From Flavobacteriales bacterium (lineage in GTDB: Bacteria > Bacteroidota > Bacteroidia > Flavobacteriales_E > Vicingaceae), in assembly GCA_020635825.1 (NCBI GenBank), contig JACJZA010000023.1, positions 1 to 38,968 on the forward strand: 38,968 nt of DNA, in the 5' to 3' direction. The notes under the pieces are model-generated. The model was not told the DNA's origin, did no database searches, and saw only the letters and a program-made list of their open reading frames with translations. The translations under genes and the position numbers were made by a program. Shown one piece after another: positions 7,880-17,656 of the stretch. The number at the start of each line of letters is the position of its first letter. Position 1 is the stretch's first letter.

Positions 7880-10600
7880 TTAATTTGTAACCAATGAGTT
7901 TTTAAATACTTCATCGATAATTGCATTGTGTCTGTGTGCATGTGCTTTTGATGAACCCGTTGCAGGAGCACCACTTTCTGCCAGTGAAATAACATCTAAT
8001 TTAACAGATGTAAAATGGCGAAGCATGTGTGTCCAAGCTCCCATATTTTGAGGTTCTTCTTGAGCCCAAACGTATTTTTTAGCATTTTTATATTTTGCTA
8101 CTACTTTATCTAGCTGTTTTTGAGGTAGCGGATATAATTGTTCAACTCTAACAATGGCAATGTTATCAGCCCCGCCCATTTCTTCTTGCTTAGCAACTAA
8201 ATCATAGTAGAATTTACCGGTACAGAATACAACAGTATCTACATTTTTAGCATTAGCTGTTGGGTCGTCTATTACTTCTTGGAAACTTCCTTTTGCTAAA
8301 TCATCAATACTAGAAACACATTTAGGATGACGCAACAAACTTTTTGGAGTAAACACCACCAAAGGTTTACGGAAATTCCTATGCAATTGTCTTCTTAATA
8401 AGTGGAAGAAGTTAGCAGGAGTGGTACAATCTGCCACTTGCATATTGCACTCTGCACACAACTGTAAGAAACGCTCCATACGACCACTTGAGTGTTCTGC
8501 TCCTTGTCCTTCATATCCATGAGGAAGTAACATTACTAAGCCGTTTTGAGTTTTCCATTTTTCTTCGGCTGCACTTAAAAATTGGTCAATTACAATTTGA
8601 GCTCCGTTAAAGAAATCTCCAAATTGAGCTTCCCAAATCGTTAACCCATTTGGAGTAGCCATACCATATCCATATTCGAATCCTAAAACACCATATTCAG
8701 ATAACAATGAGTTATAAATATGAAAATCTGCTTGTTTGTCTGAAATGTTTCTAAGTGGCACGTATTCTTCTTCAGAATCTTCTACTTTAACCACAGCATG
8801 TCGATGCGAGAACGTTCCTCTTTCAACATCTTGCCCAGAAATCCTAACAGGATGACCTTCTTCTAATAGTGTGGCATAGGCAAGCAATTCACCAGTAGCC
8901 CAATCAAGATTGGTTCCTTCGTTTATTTGATTTAATCTGTCTTCAAATAATCGAGTAATTTTTTTAATGAATTTTTTATCAGTTGGGAGTGTTGCTATTT
9001 TTTTAGCAATGGCAACTAATTTTTTCTTGTCATATCCAGTAGCCGGAGATTGGTCAAACTCACCAGCTTTGCAGTATGAATAATTTTCCCAAGTACGTTT
9101 TAAGAAATGAGTAACCGTAGCTTTCTCTATTTCTTTAGCATCGCTTAATCTTGCTTGAAGAATGTCGTCAAAATCTTTTTCTACAGTTTTAGCTTCTGCT
9201 TTTGTGATAACTCCTTCGGCAATTAGTTGATTTAAGTAAATGTCTCTAGGGTTAGAGTGTTTACTAATTGCTTTGTATAACAATGGTTGAGTAAAACGAG
9301 GCTCATCACCTTCATTATGTCCATATTTTCTATATCCTAAGATATCTAAAAATACATCTTTATGGAACGTTTGACGATATTCAATAGCGAATTGAACAGC
9401 TTGGATAACCGCTTCTACATCATCACCGTTTACGTGAAGTACCGGAGATAAGGTAACTTTACCAACATCAGTACAGTAAGTACTAGAACGACCATCAAGG
9501 TAATTAGTAGTAAAACCAATTTGGTTATTAACTACAATATGAATGGTTCCTCCTGTTCTATATCCTTCCAATTGAGCCATTTGAATAACCTCATACACAA
9601 CACCTTGTCCAGCAATGGCAGCATCTCCATGAATAAGAATAGGAACGATTTTCTTTTCGTCTTTTAAATAAGTATCAATTTTTGAACGAGTAATACCTTC
9701 AACAACCGGGTCAACGGTTTCAAGATGAGAAGGATTTGGGGCTAAAGTCATATGAACATCATGTCCATTGTCTGTAGTGATGTCGCATGAATAACCTAAG
9801 TGATACTTTACATCTCCATCAAATAAGTTGTCTTCGTATTCTTTTCCTTCAAATTCACTAAAAATGTTTTCGTAGGTTTTGTTAAATATGTTGGCAAGTA
9901 CATTTAATCTTCCTCGGTGTGCCATCCCAACAATAAACTCCTTAATTCCAATTTTAGCTCCCAACTCAACTAATGCATCAAGAGCAGGTATTAAAGCTTC
10001 GTTTCCTTCAAGAGAAAAACGTTTTTGACCTACAAACTTTTTATGTAAAAACTGTTCAAAAACAACAGCTTGATTTAATTTTTTTAGAACGTGTTTTTTT
10101 TCTTCGTTAGAAAATTTCAAACGATTTTTAACTTCTAACTTGTCCTTAATCCATTTTACCTCTTCAGGTTTTCTGATATAAGTATATTCAATTCCAATAG
10201 ATTGGCAGTAAGTTTCTTCAAGATGAGCAATAATTTCGGAAAGCTTAGCTGGACCTATACCCACTTCATTACCCGCTTGAAAAACTGTTTCAAGATCACT
10301 TTTTTCAAGTCCAAAATTTTCGATTGCTAAAGTAGGAGAGTATTGTCTTCTGGTTCTAACAGGATTAGTTTTGGTAAATAAATGACCTCTTGAACGGTAA
10401 CCATTGATTAGGTCAAGTACTTTAAATTCTTTGTCAAAACCTTCAGGAACATCTGTTTCGTAGTTTTTACGAGCAAACTCAAATCCTTCAAAAAACTTTT
10501 TCCATCCTTCGCTTACAGATTCAGGGTTGTTTAGATACTGTTGGTAGTAGTCTTCAATTACAGCTCCATCAGCATTACTCAAATAGGAATGTTTGTCCAT
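7880..10600 (-). CDS. sucA: 2-oxoglutarate dehydrogenase E1 component
   Basis: Thiamine-diphosphate-dependent decarboxylase that starts 2-oxoglutarate oxidation to succinyl-CoA. The 906 residues match the full-length family. The N-terminal E2-interacting segment (DGAVIEDYYQQYLNNPESV) is present. Conserved E1o blocks follow: GMAHRGRLNVLANI, the cofactor loop GDAAIAGQGVVYEV, GYRKYGHNEGDEPRFTQP, and in the transketolase-like C-terminal half LLPHGYEGQGAEHSSGRMER and MQVADCTTPANFFHLLRRQ. It is the first gene of the sucAB operon and faces away from the broken T9SS gene across a 207-bp intergenic region. I saw no clear TAnnTTTG box for this gene in the gap. Confidence 0.98.
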   Translation of the reverse strand: MDKHSYLSNADGAVIEDYYQQYLNNPESVSEGWKKFFEGFEFARKNYETDVPEGFDKEFKVLDLINGYRSRGHLFTKTNPVRTRRQYSPTLAIENFGLEKSDLETVFQAGNEVGIGPAKLSEIIAHLEETYCQSIGIEYTYIRKPEEVKWIKDKLEVKNRLKFSNEEKKHVLKKLNQAVVFEQFLHKKFVGQKRFSLEGNEALIPALDALVELGAKIGIKEFIVGMAHRGRLNVLANIFNKTYENIFSEFEGKEYEDNLFDGDVKYHLGYSCDITTDNGHDVHMTLAPNPSHLETVDPVVEGITRSKIDTYLKDEKKIVPILIHGDAAIAGQGVVYEVIQMAQLEGYRTGGTIHIVVNNQIGFTTNYLDGRSSTYCTDVGKVTLSPVLHVNGDDVEAVIQAVQFAIEYRQTFHKDVFLDILGYRKYGHNEGDEPRFTQPLLYKAISKHSNPRDIYLNQLIAEGVITKAEAKTVEKDFDDILQARLSDAKEIEKATVTHFLKRTWENYSYCKAGEFDQSPATGYDKKKLVAIAKKIATLPTDKKFIKKITRLFEDRLNQINEGTNLDWATGELLAYATLLEEGHPVRISGQDVERGTFSHRHAVVKVEDSEEEYVPLRNISDKQADFHIYNSLLSEYGVLGFEYGYGMATPNGLTIWEAQFGDFFNGAQIVIDQFLSAAEEKWKTQNGLVMLLPHGYEGQGAEHSSGRMERFLQLCAECNMQVADCTTPANFFHLLRRQLHRNFRKPLVVFTPKSLLRHPKCVSSIDDLAKGSFQEVIDDPTANAKNVDTVVFCTGKFYYDLVAKQEEMGGADNIAIVRVEQLYPLPQKQLDKVVAKYKNAKKYVWAQEEPQNMGAWTHMLRHFTSVKLDVISLAESGAPATGSSKAHAHRHNAIIDEVFKNSLVTN

Positions 10601-10753
10601 GCCTCTTTTTTGAAATTAATATACAAAGTAAATAAATATTCAAGTATAATAAATCTATAAGGCTAATAAAATTCAACTTTTTCGATAATTGGATGATAAT
10701 TTGCCATAATTTAACCATTAACTCATTTAAACCTGCCGATAACTCATTCTTGA

Positions 10754-10784
10754 TTGTTCGATGAACACAATCGCAATAGATTTG
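10754..10784 (+). promoter_or_regulatory. Candidate Bacteroidota promoter (TTG ... TAnnTTTG)
   Basis: TAGATTTG at 10777-10784 fits the Bacteroidota -7 consensus TAnnTTTG, with TTG at 10754-10756 and 20 bases between. The next rightward ATG is at 10808, giving a short leader. This is consensus matching only. Confidence 0.45.
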
Positions 10785-10807
10785 TTTTGTAACTAAATCA
10801 AGAATTT

Positions 10808-11278
10808 ATGAGAAAAGTAGTATTACCAATTTTAACCATCTGTTCTGTGCAAGCTTTTGCACAAAGTATTGACATGGAAGTTGTTTCCTCAACAGGAACT
10901 TATATGGAACAGCCTAATGGTTCGATAAGCTCTACCATGGGAAGTGGCAACCACAATATTACAGCAAAAGTAATGCTCATTTAACACAAGGCTTTCAACA
11001 GCCCATGTTTTTACTGACATCAATTAATCAGAAAACAGAGGAAATAATCAACATTGAGGGTGTTTCCTAATCCAACGGCAGATTATGTTTACCTAAAAGC
11101 AGAGGATAACTTCTTCTTTAAAATAATTGACTTAACAGGTAAAGTTTTAAATGAAGGGCAGCTTATAAATGGTCAAACAAAGATTAACTTATCTGACTAT
11201 GAAGATAGTATTTATTTGCTGGAACTTGTTTCTAAAAAAAGCATCAACAAAAAGTATATGAAAATAACAAAACAATAA
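10808..11278 (+). pseudogene. Short T9SS type A sorting-domain protein, broken by two compensating indels
   Basis: The reconstructed product has about 156 residues: a signal peptide (MRKVVLPILTICSVQAFAQ), a short middle with HLTQGFQQPMF, and a C-terminal T9SS type A sorting domain. The sorting domain starts at VFPNPTADYVYLKAED and ends KYMKITKQ. As read, the first frame stops near 10983, and the sorting domain reopens only after a second shift. The second shift is an extra G in the GGG at about 11058-11060; the first is a one-base loss slightly upstream of 10980. They cancel, so start and stop share a frame. This layout (short body plus sorting domain, next to a larger surface protein) recurs in Bacteroidota. 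The function is unknown and secretion is inferred from the signals. Confidence 0.75.
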
Positions 11279-11289
11279 AAATAGAGATT

Positions 11290-12714
11290 ATGAAAAGATA
11301 AAATTACTTTGTTGCATCACTTTTGTGTTGCTACTTTATTAAGTGCAAACACCTAATGCTTTTAACTATCAGGCTGTCTGCCAGAACTTCAGCTGGAGCG
11401 GTAATGAACAACCAGAATATTTCTGTTCAAATATCAATTTTAGATAATGGAGTAGCTGTATATACAGAAGACCATTCAGTTGCTACCAATCAATATGGAT
11501 TGTTTACCATTGGTGTTGGTCAAGGAAATGTTTCGCTAGGTGATTTTTTCAACGATAGATTGGACGACTGGCGATTACAGCTATACAAGCATGAAATGGA
11601 CGAAAATGGCGGTAGTAATTATACTTTGATGGAAACATCCTCATTATTAACTGTTCCTTATGCTGTAATCGCTAAAACAGCAGAAAATGCATTTAGTGGA
11701 GATTATAATGATTTAGTGAATACTCCTTCAATTCCCTGCCAATACATCTGAGTTAACAAATGATGCAGGTTTTATTACCAATCCAGATGATGCTGATTCT
11801 GACGCTACTAATGAGTTGCAAACATTGTCTTTATCAGGTACAGATTTAAGTATCTCAGGTGGGAACAGTGTTAGTTTAGCAGCTTTTGCACCAACTTATT
11901 TTGATATTATTAGAGATGCTATAATAACACAAAAGTTGAAGTAGAAAGAATTGCTAATAATGACGAAATTATGTTTACTACGGAGGTAAACAAATGATGT
12001 TGTTAGACAGTAGGTCTCTTTCTTTCCCTGCACATCAAGGAAATATTTTATTGGTGATAATACTGGAAACCAATGAAAACTTAAATCCTAATAATAATAA
12101 TATTTATATAGGAGATAATGCGGGAGCAACTAATGCAACCAGTCAATATAATATTGGAATAGGAGAAGGAGCTTTAAAAAACAATACCGCTGGATCTAAC
12201 ACAGCTCTTGGAACTTTTTGTTTGTTTGGTAATACTACTGGAAATTTAAATGTTGGTATGGGTGTATATTCATTATTAGATAATACTACAGGTGCAAGTA
12301 ACTGACACTTGGCTCACAAGCAATGAGAGATACAACACCACTGGAAGTAGAAAATGTTTGTAATTGGTAGCTCCGCTTATTTAAACAATAATGGCTCTAG
12401 TAATACAATTATAGGAGCAAATGCAGGGCTACAATCTCCAACTAATAGCAGTGGAAATGTTTTTATAGGATATAGGGCAGGTTATTACGAAACAGGGAGT
12501 AATAAAAATTAATAATTGGAAACAACTGGAATGGTACAGGTTCAAAATTAATTTCGGGTGATTTTTCTACAGGTAAAGTTACTATTGAAAATGTCTTAAA
12601 ATTACAACAAATGCCATCACCTCCTGCAAACCCTTCTCAAGGAGAAATTTATGTTGGAACAGATAACCATTTTACTGTTACTTAGGCGGAGTTTGGAAAC
12701 AATTAGATAACTAG
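11290..12714 (+). pseudogene. Surface protein with NTTG-type head repeats, multiply frameshifted
   Basis: At least six single-base shifts break one continuous protein of about 470 residues. The order is: damaged signal peptide; a conserved N-terminal module (NSAGAVMNNQNISVQ ... LTVPYAVIAKTAENA) common in secreted Bacteroidota 'tail-fibre-like' proteins; a linker (VNTPSIPANTSELTNDAGF once one C is removed near 11735); then short repeats of the type IGIGEGALKNNTAGSNTALG, NVGMGVYSLLDNTTGASN and NTIIGANAGLQS, reminiscent of left-handed beta-roll heads of trimeric adhesins; and a C-terminal segment (LQQMPSPPANPSQGEIYVG) ending at 12712-12714. A missing T in ATATTTTATT near 12050 is one clear homopolymer case. 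The start ATG at 11290 is followed by a stop after three codons because of another indel. Function in adhesion is an inference. Confidence 0.7.
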
Positions 12715-12724
12715 AAAAATACTT

Positions 12725-12755
12725 AAAAAGGCAGAGATATCTTCTCTGCTTTTTT
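12725..12755. terminator. Bidirectional terminator between convergent genes
   Basis: GCAGAGA (12731-12737) pairs with TCTCTGC (12743-12749). An A5 run lies on the left and a T-run on the right, so it works in both directions. It ends the surface-protein gene (stop 12714) and overlaps the stop of the leftward regulator (12754-12756). Confidence 0.85.
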
Positions 12756-13492
12756 AGTTTATTAAAAGTTGCAATAAACTTTCCTTTTTACGTCTAGAAA
12801 CTTCAATATTAGTATTATCTTCTAAAATAACATAACCCCCTTCTCCTTTTATATATTCTTTTTACAAAAGCAATGTTTATTAGATGAGATTTATATACTC
12901 TAAAAACCCTTCAGAAGATAATAACTCATCATATTCTTTTAATGTTTTTGAAACCATATTTTAGAGCCGTCTAAAAGGTGAAATAAAGGTGTAATTGTTG
13001 TCCGATTCAATAATTCTTATAATATCAGAAATAGTAACCATTTTTTAAACCGTTTAAGTGTAGGTAAAGCTATTTTGTTAAATCGGATTTATTTTTAATT
13101 AAAAACGTTTACTTTTTGTTCTATTTCTCAATTTGTGTTTCTGTTTTAACCTATCTATGGCGGCAATAAATTCATCCGGATTAATGGGTTTTAACAAGTA
13201 ATCAATTGCACTATATTTAAAGGCTTTTATTGCGTGTTCTTGATAAGCTGTTACAAAGATAATTTTAAAGTCAATTTTGGGTAGTTTTTCAATAAGTCAA
13301 AACCAGTCCCATCGTTCATTCTAATGTCTAAAAAAAACTACATCTATCTGATGACTTAAAATGAAAAAGTTCATTTTAACGCTATCATCATCTATTAATT
13401 CTATGAAAGTGTTAGGGGCATATTTTCTATAAGCTTTTTTATGGCTTTCTACCAAGCTCCTCATCGTCATTAATTATTGCTTTATATTTTAT
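12754..13492 (-). pseudogene. LytTR-family response regulator, multiply frameshifted
   Basis: On the minus strand the pieces of a receiver-LytTR regulator of about 245 residues line up in order. They are KYKAII then DDEELGRK (acidic pocket), VVFLDIRMNDGTGFDLL (phospho-Asp), KIIFVTAYQEHAIKAFKYSA (Thr), IDYLLKPINPDEFIAAIDR (Lys), and a LytTR end GEGGYVILEDNTNIEVSRRK to the stop at 12754-12756. The frame is lost several times. The A-run at 13330-13337 has 8 A where 7 keep the frame, and the run after TTG in LLKKLP has one base too few. The start would overlap the kinase stop: ATA at 13490-13492 sits where ATGA overlap would be expected. LytTR domains bind DNA directly. No target is visible. Confidence 0.72.
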
Positions 13493-15665
13493 TCTTGATA
13501 CAGCATTTTCTATGATTACTTTTTGTTCCTATGCTTTCCCCATTTTCATGTAATTTATCAATTATCTTAGCACTTTAAGTTGAATTTGATGTTCTAGAGA
13601 TAATAGCTCAATTCTTTTCTTGTGTTACTTTAATACCTAATGATGTTTTTTGATGATGTTGAGGTTGTTTTTGTTCAGCTGACTTTTTTCTACCTATCCC
13701 GTTATCATCAATGGTACATATCATTTTATTATTATGAATCGAATAATCAATGTTTATCATGTCGTTAGTCCATTCAATTAAATCCATGAAGAATAGCATT
13801 TTCTATGTGGTTGAGCAAGCATAGGAGGCACTAAAAGTAAATTCATCGTCTATATCGTTTAGCTTATTTGATAAGAAACCAACTGATTACCAAAACGTAA
13901 TTTTTCTAATTCTAAATATAAAGTAAGAGTTTCTATTTCTTTTTCTAATGTGATGAATGATTGTCTTGAATTATCTAGAATCAATCTCATCAGTAGCAAA
14001 TTTTGACAAATATCTTTCAGCATCAAGTGTTTTGTTGGTAGAAACAAAGGTTTGAATAGAATTAAGAGAGTTGAAAAATAAAAGAGGGTTGATTTGGCTC
14101 AGAAGCATATCAGTCTCTACTTTTAAGCTTCTTTTTTCAAGTGAGTTGATTTTTGTTTTTGTATCTGCCTATAGCGAATAACAAAAATAATTAAACTGAA
14201 GGACAATACAAACACAAGAACAATAAGAATAAGCTGAGCTTTAGATTTCTCTTGTTGTTCTTTTCATTTTAATTTCTTTCAATTCTTTATCTTTTGAAGC
14301 AATAAAATTTCAGTATTTTTTTTTATCAACTTCATAAAATGGTTTCAATTTCTTCTATTTTAAGTTTGTTTTTTCACCGGCCAAACTGTCGTTTAAAGCA
14401 GTGTATTTTTCGTAAAAAATTAGAGCTTTTATTTTGCATTGTTTGTTCTCTTGTAATAATTATATAGCTTTTCGTAGCTAAAATAGTTAATGCATTTATG
14501 CTATGAAATTGAAGAAATCTCAGCTGCTTTTTTGTAATGATTTAATGCTTGAACATCATTAAAATATGAATCTCCCAGTGATAAGTGAGCTGTTGCAATA
14601 TTATAAAAATCGTTATATCGAGTTGCTATTAACAATGCTTTAGATAAGTTTTTTCTTGCGAGAATAATGTTGTTTTTTCAATATAAATGTCTCCTATGTT
14701 GTTATAAATCAATGCCTTCCAACAGAATCTTGAATATTGTTTTTAGAACTAACGACAGTTAAAATAAATAAGAGCACTGTCTAGTTTTTTGCTCTTTATA
14801 AATTAGTCCTATTGTATTATAGGCAAGAGAGAGTTATATATATCGTTGTTGGTTGTAAAATAATGAAGATTTTTTGTGTGTTAGCCATTGCTTTGTCTAA
14901 TTCACCTAAGTCTCTATAAATTATTCCTAAATTATTGTAAGCAGATACAATAAAAATTCATTTATTTATTTTTTCAGTATTTTTTAAAGAAAGTAATAAT
15001 ACTCTATTGCTTTATCATAATTGAACGTGTAATAATAGTTATTACCAACATTGTTGGTAATAACAGTTTCTGTATAATTCATTTTTAATGATTTTTATTT
15101 AGTTCTAAAGCTTTAAGAAAAGCAACCTGTGCTTTTAGAATAATCAGCTATTTTTAAATAAGAATTGCCAATTGAATTATAGGCTTTTGCACATCTTCCT
15201 GGTTATTATTTTCAGTAGCAATTTTACACATTCATTTAAATATTCAAGGGCTTTTGAAGGGTTGCCAATATCTTTATATGTGCCGCCAAGATTAATTAAA
15301 ACCTTTGTTACCTGATTATTATTTCTACTTTTTCTAGCATAAGTTAACGATTTATGATAACTCATAATCGCACTGTCTAATTCAGAAAAATTTTCATAAG
15401 TAATACCATGATAGAGTAATGCATTACTAAAGTCAATCAAGTTGTTTTGTGGTTGAGCAAGTTGAAAAATTTTATCAGCGATAAAGTGAGCCGAATCGGC
15501 ATTATTCTTTTTGTAAGTATCAAATAAAGATTTAAAAGCAGTTTGCTTTTCCTTATAACTGCTGTTTTTGTTTCCGGTAATTTCAAAAAGGCTATCTATT
15601 GAATTTGCTTTTCCGAAAACAGAAATAAATAACAACATCAAAAGTATATGGAGAAAACGAGTCAC
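13489..15665 (-). pseudogene. TPR-containing sensor histidine kinase (PF06580 type), multiply frameshifted
   Basis: The reconstruction has about 720 residues: signal or membrane segment (RFLHILLMLLFISVFG), several TPR-like helical repeats (intact to about 15215), a transmembrane helix near 14190-14250 (QLILIVLVFVLSFSLIIFVI), a His_kinase domain (SLNSIQTFVSTNKTLDAE, then LYLELEKLRFGNQLVSYQI) and a GHKL ATPase end (MICTIDDNGIGRKKSAEQ, TSLGIKVTQ). It stops at 13489-13491 and overlaps the partner regulator. The phospho-acceptor box reads NPLLFFN. Deleting one A from the run at 14074-14078 and adding a T between 14083 and 14084 (plus-strand) restores the canonical NPHFIFN, so the apparent loss of the histidine is probably a pair of indels. 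The two genes would form a LytS/LytR-like two-component system. Confidence 0.75.
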
Positions 15666-15779
15666 GATTCAAAAATAGAGTAACTTGTTTTAAAATCACT
15701 TATTTAATAAGACTTTTTAAAACAAATTTAAATAAACATAAATCCAGATAATAAAAAAGATTTGTAAGCCTGTATATCG

Positions 15780-15787
15780 TAACTTTG
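15780..15787 (+). promoter_or_regulatory. Candidate -7 promoter box of korAB
   Basis: TAACTTTG fits TAnnTTTG exactly, and TTTG at 15761-15764 may be the upstream element, though the 15-base gap is short. The box overlaps a possible TTG start at 15785, which argues that translation begins at the ATG at 15806. Confidence 0.5.
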
Positions 15788-15805
15788 CACATTAATTTAT
15801 TGAAA

Positions 15806-17656
15806 ATGACGAAAGGAATAGAAGAAATAGATGAGGTTGTAATAAAATTTGCAGGAGATTCTGGAGATGGAATGCAGTTGACGGGGTCTCAATTTAGCAA
15901 CACAACAGCTTTCATTGGGAACGATTTATCTACTTTCCCTGATTTCCCGGCAGAAATTCGTGCTCCTCAAGGAACCGTTGCCGGTGTAAGTGGATTTAAA
16001 ATTCAGTTTGGAAATACTAATGTTTATTCACCTGGAGACAAGGCGGATGTTTTGATAGCAATGAATCCAGCTGCTTTAAAAGCTAATTTAGATTGGATTA
16101 AGCACAGAGGAACAATTATCATAGATAGCGATAGTTTTAAATCTAAAGATTTTGAAAAGGCGCAATTTACTTCTAATCCATTAGAAGATGGAACATTGGA
16201 AGAATATAATTTGATTGAAGCGCCAATTACTAAGTTAACTAAAGATAGTGTTGCTGAATTTGATATAGAAAACAAAAGCAGAACACGAAGCAAAAACATG
16301 TTTGCTTTGGGAATTGTATATTGGTTGTTCAGTCGTCCATTAAATATTACAGAGGATTTTTTAGATGCTAAGTTTAAAAAGAATCCTGAGCTTGCAAAAG
16401 CTAATAAAGCTGCATTAAAAGCAGGTTATAATTATGCTTTAACAGTTGAGTTGCTTCCTTCATCATACAAAATTAAAGCAGCAACTTTACCTAAAGGAAA
16501 ATACAGAAGTATTACCGGAAATATTGCAACTGCATGGGGCTTTTTAGCAGCTGCAGAAAATTCTGGATTGAAACTTTTTCTAGGTTCATACCCAATTACT
16601 CCTGCTTCTGATATTTTACATGAACTTTCTAAACACAAAGGATTTGATGTAATTTCTCTTCAAGCTGAAGATGAAATTGCAGGGATTTGTTCTGCTATTG
16701 GAGCTAGTTTTGCAGGAAGTTTAGCTATTACAACTACATCAGGACCAGGGTTAGCATTAAAAGGCGAAGCAATTGGTTTGGCAATGATGACAGAATTACC
16801 TATTGTGATTGTAGATGTTCAAAGGGGAGGCCCTTCAACTGGGTTGCCCACTAAAACAGAACAATCAGATTTATTACAGGCTGTTTATGGGAGAAATGGA
16901 GAAAGCCCTGTAATTGTAATTGCTGCTAGTACACCAGCCAATTGTTTTGATTATGCTTACATGGCTTCAAAATTAGCAGTTGAGCATATGACCCCTGTTC
17001 TTTTATTAACGGATGGTTTTATTGCTAATGGAGCAGAACCTTGGCGTATTAAAAACACAAAAGATTTACCACAAATTGAACCTTCAGTTATTGAAAAAAA
17101 TAATCCTGATAGCTGGAAACCATATTTGAGAGATGATGAAAAATTAGCAAGAAAATGGGCTGTACCTGGAACAAAAGGATTTGAACATAGAATTGGTGGA
17201 TTGGAAAAACAAGAAGTAACAGGAAATGTTTCTTACGATCCGGCTAATCATGAAAATATGGTGAAATTACGTGCTGAAAAAGTTAAAAAAGTAGCTGATT
17301 TTATTCCTCATCTAGAAGTGCTAGGAGAAGAACAAGCAGAACTGCTTATAGTTGGTTGGGGAGGAACACAGGGAAGTTTATTGACAGCATACAATGAGTT
17401 AAAGAAACAAGGAAAAAATGTTGCCTTTGCTCACTTTAATTATATCAATCCATTACCTAAAAATACGGCAGAAATATTTGCTAATTATAAAAATATTGTG
17501 GTGTGTGAATTAAATCTTGGTCAGTTTGTAAAACTTTTACGTTCGGAGTTACCACAATTTGATTATAAAACGTATAATAAAGTACAAGGATTACCATTTA
17601 CTAAAGCAGAATTGGTAGATAAGTTCAATGAAATTTTAGAAGGAGGGGAAAAATGA
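15806..17656 (+). CDS. korA: 2-oxoglutarate:ferredoxin oxidoreductase, alpha (fused gamma-alpha) subunit
   Basis: Subunit of the reversible, oxygen-sensitive enzyme that converts 2-oxoglutarate plus CoA to succinyl-CoA and CO2 with ferredoxin as electron acceptor. Starting at MTKGIEEIDEVVIKF it has 616 residues. The N-terminal gamma-type domain (about 1-200) has IKFAGDSGDGMQLTGSQFS. The alpha-type domain follows, with GSYPITPASDILHELSK, LQAEDEIAGICSAIGASFAG and SGPGLALKGEAIGLAMMTELP, then a C-terminal transketolase-C-like region. The gamma-alpha fusion is the usual two-gene KorAB layout. An upstream TTG at 15785 is rejected as start because it lies inside the probable promoter box. The stop overlaps the korB ATG by four bases (ATGA), implying coupled translation. 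Family members can use other 2-oxoacids; 2-oxoglutarate is the likeliest. Confidence 0.92.
   Translation: MTKGIEEIDEVVIKFAGDSGDGMQLTGSQFSNTTAFIGNDLSTFPDFPAEIRAPQGTVAGVSGFKIQFGNTNVYSPGDKADVLIAMNPAALKANLDWIKHRGTIIIDSDSFKSKDFEKAQFTSNPLEDGTLEEYNLIEAPITKLTKDSVAEFDIENKSRTRSKNMFALGIVYWLFSRPLNITEDFLDAKFKKNPELAKANKAALKAGYNYALTVELLPSSYKIKAATLPKGKYRSITGNIATAWGFLAAAENSGLKLFLGSYPITPASDILHELSKHKGFDVISLQAEDEIAGICSAIGASFAGSLAITTTSGPGLALKGEAIGLAMMTELPIVIVDVQRGGPSTGLPTKTEQSDLLQAVYGRNGESPVIVIAASTPANCFDYAYMASKLAVEHMTPVLLLTDGFIANGAEPWRIKNTKDLPQIEPSVIEKNNPDSWKPYLRDDEKLARKWAVPGTKGFEHRIGGLEKQEVTGNVSYDPANHENMVKLRAEKVKKVADFIPHLEVLGEEQAELLIVGWGGTQGSLLTAYNELKKQGKNVAFAHFNYINPLPKNTAEIFANYKNIVVCELNLGQFVKLLRSELPQFDYKTYNKVQGLPFTKAELVDKFNEILEGGEK

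Noticed and set aside
11290..12714. Prophage tail-fibre gene
   Set aside because: No phage structural, integrase or lysis genes are nearby, and the N-terminal module is typical of secreted Bacteroidota proteins.
15785..15805. TTG start seven codons upstream of korA
   Set aside because: It falls within the TAACTTTG promoter box, so it would not be in the transcript.
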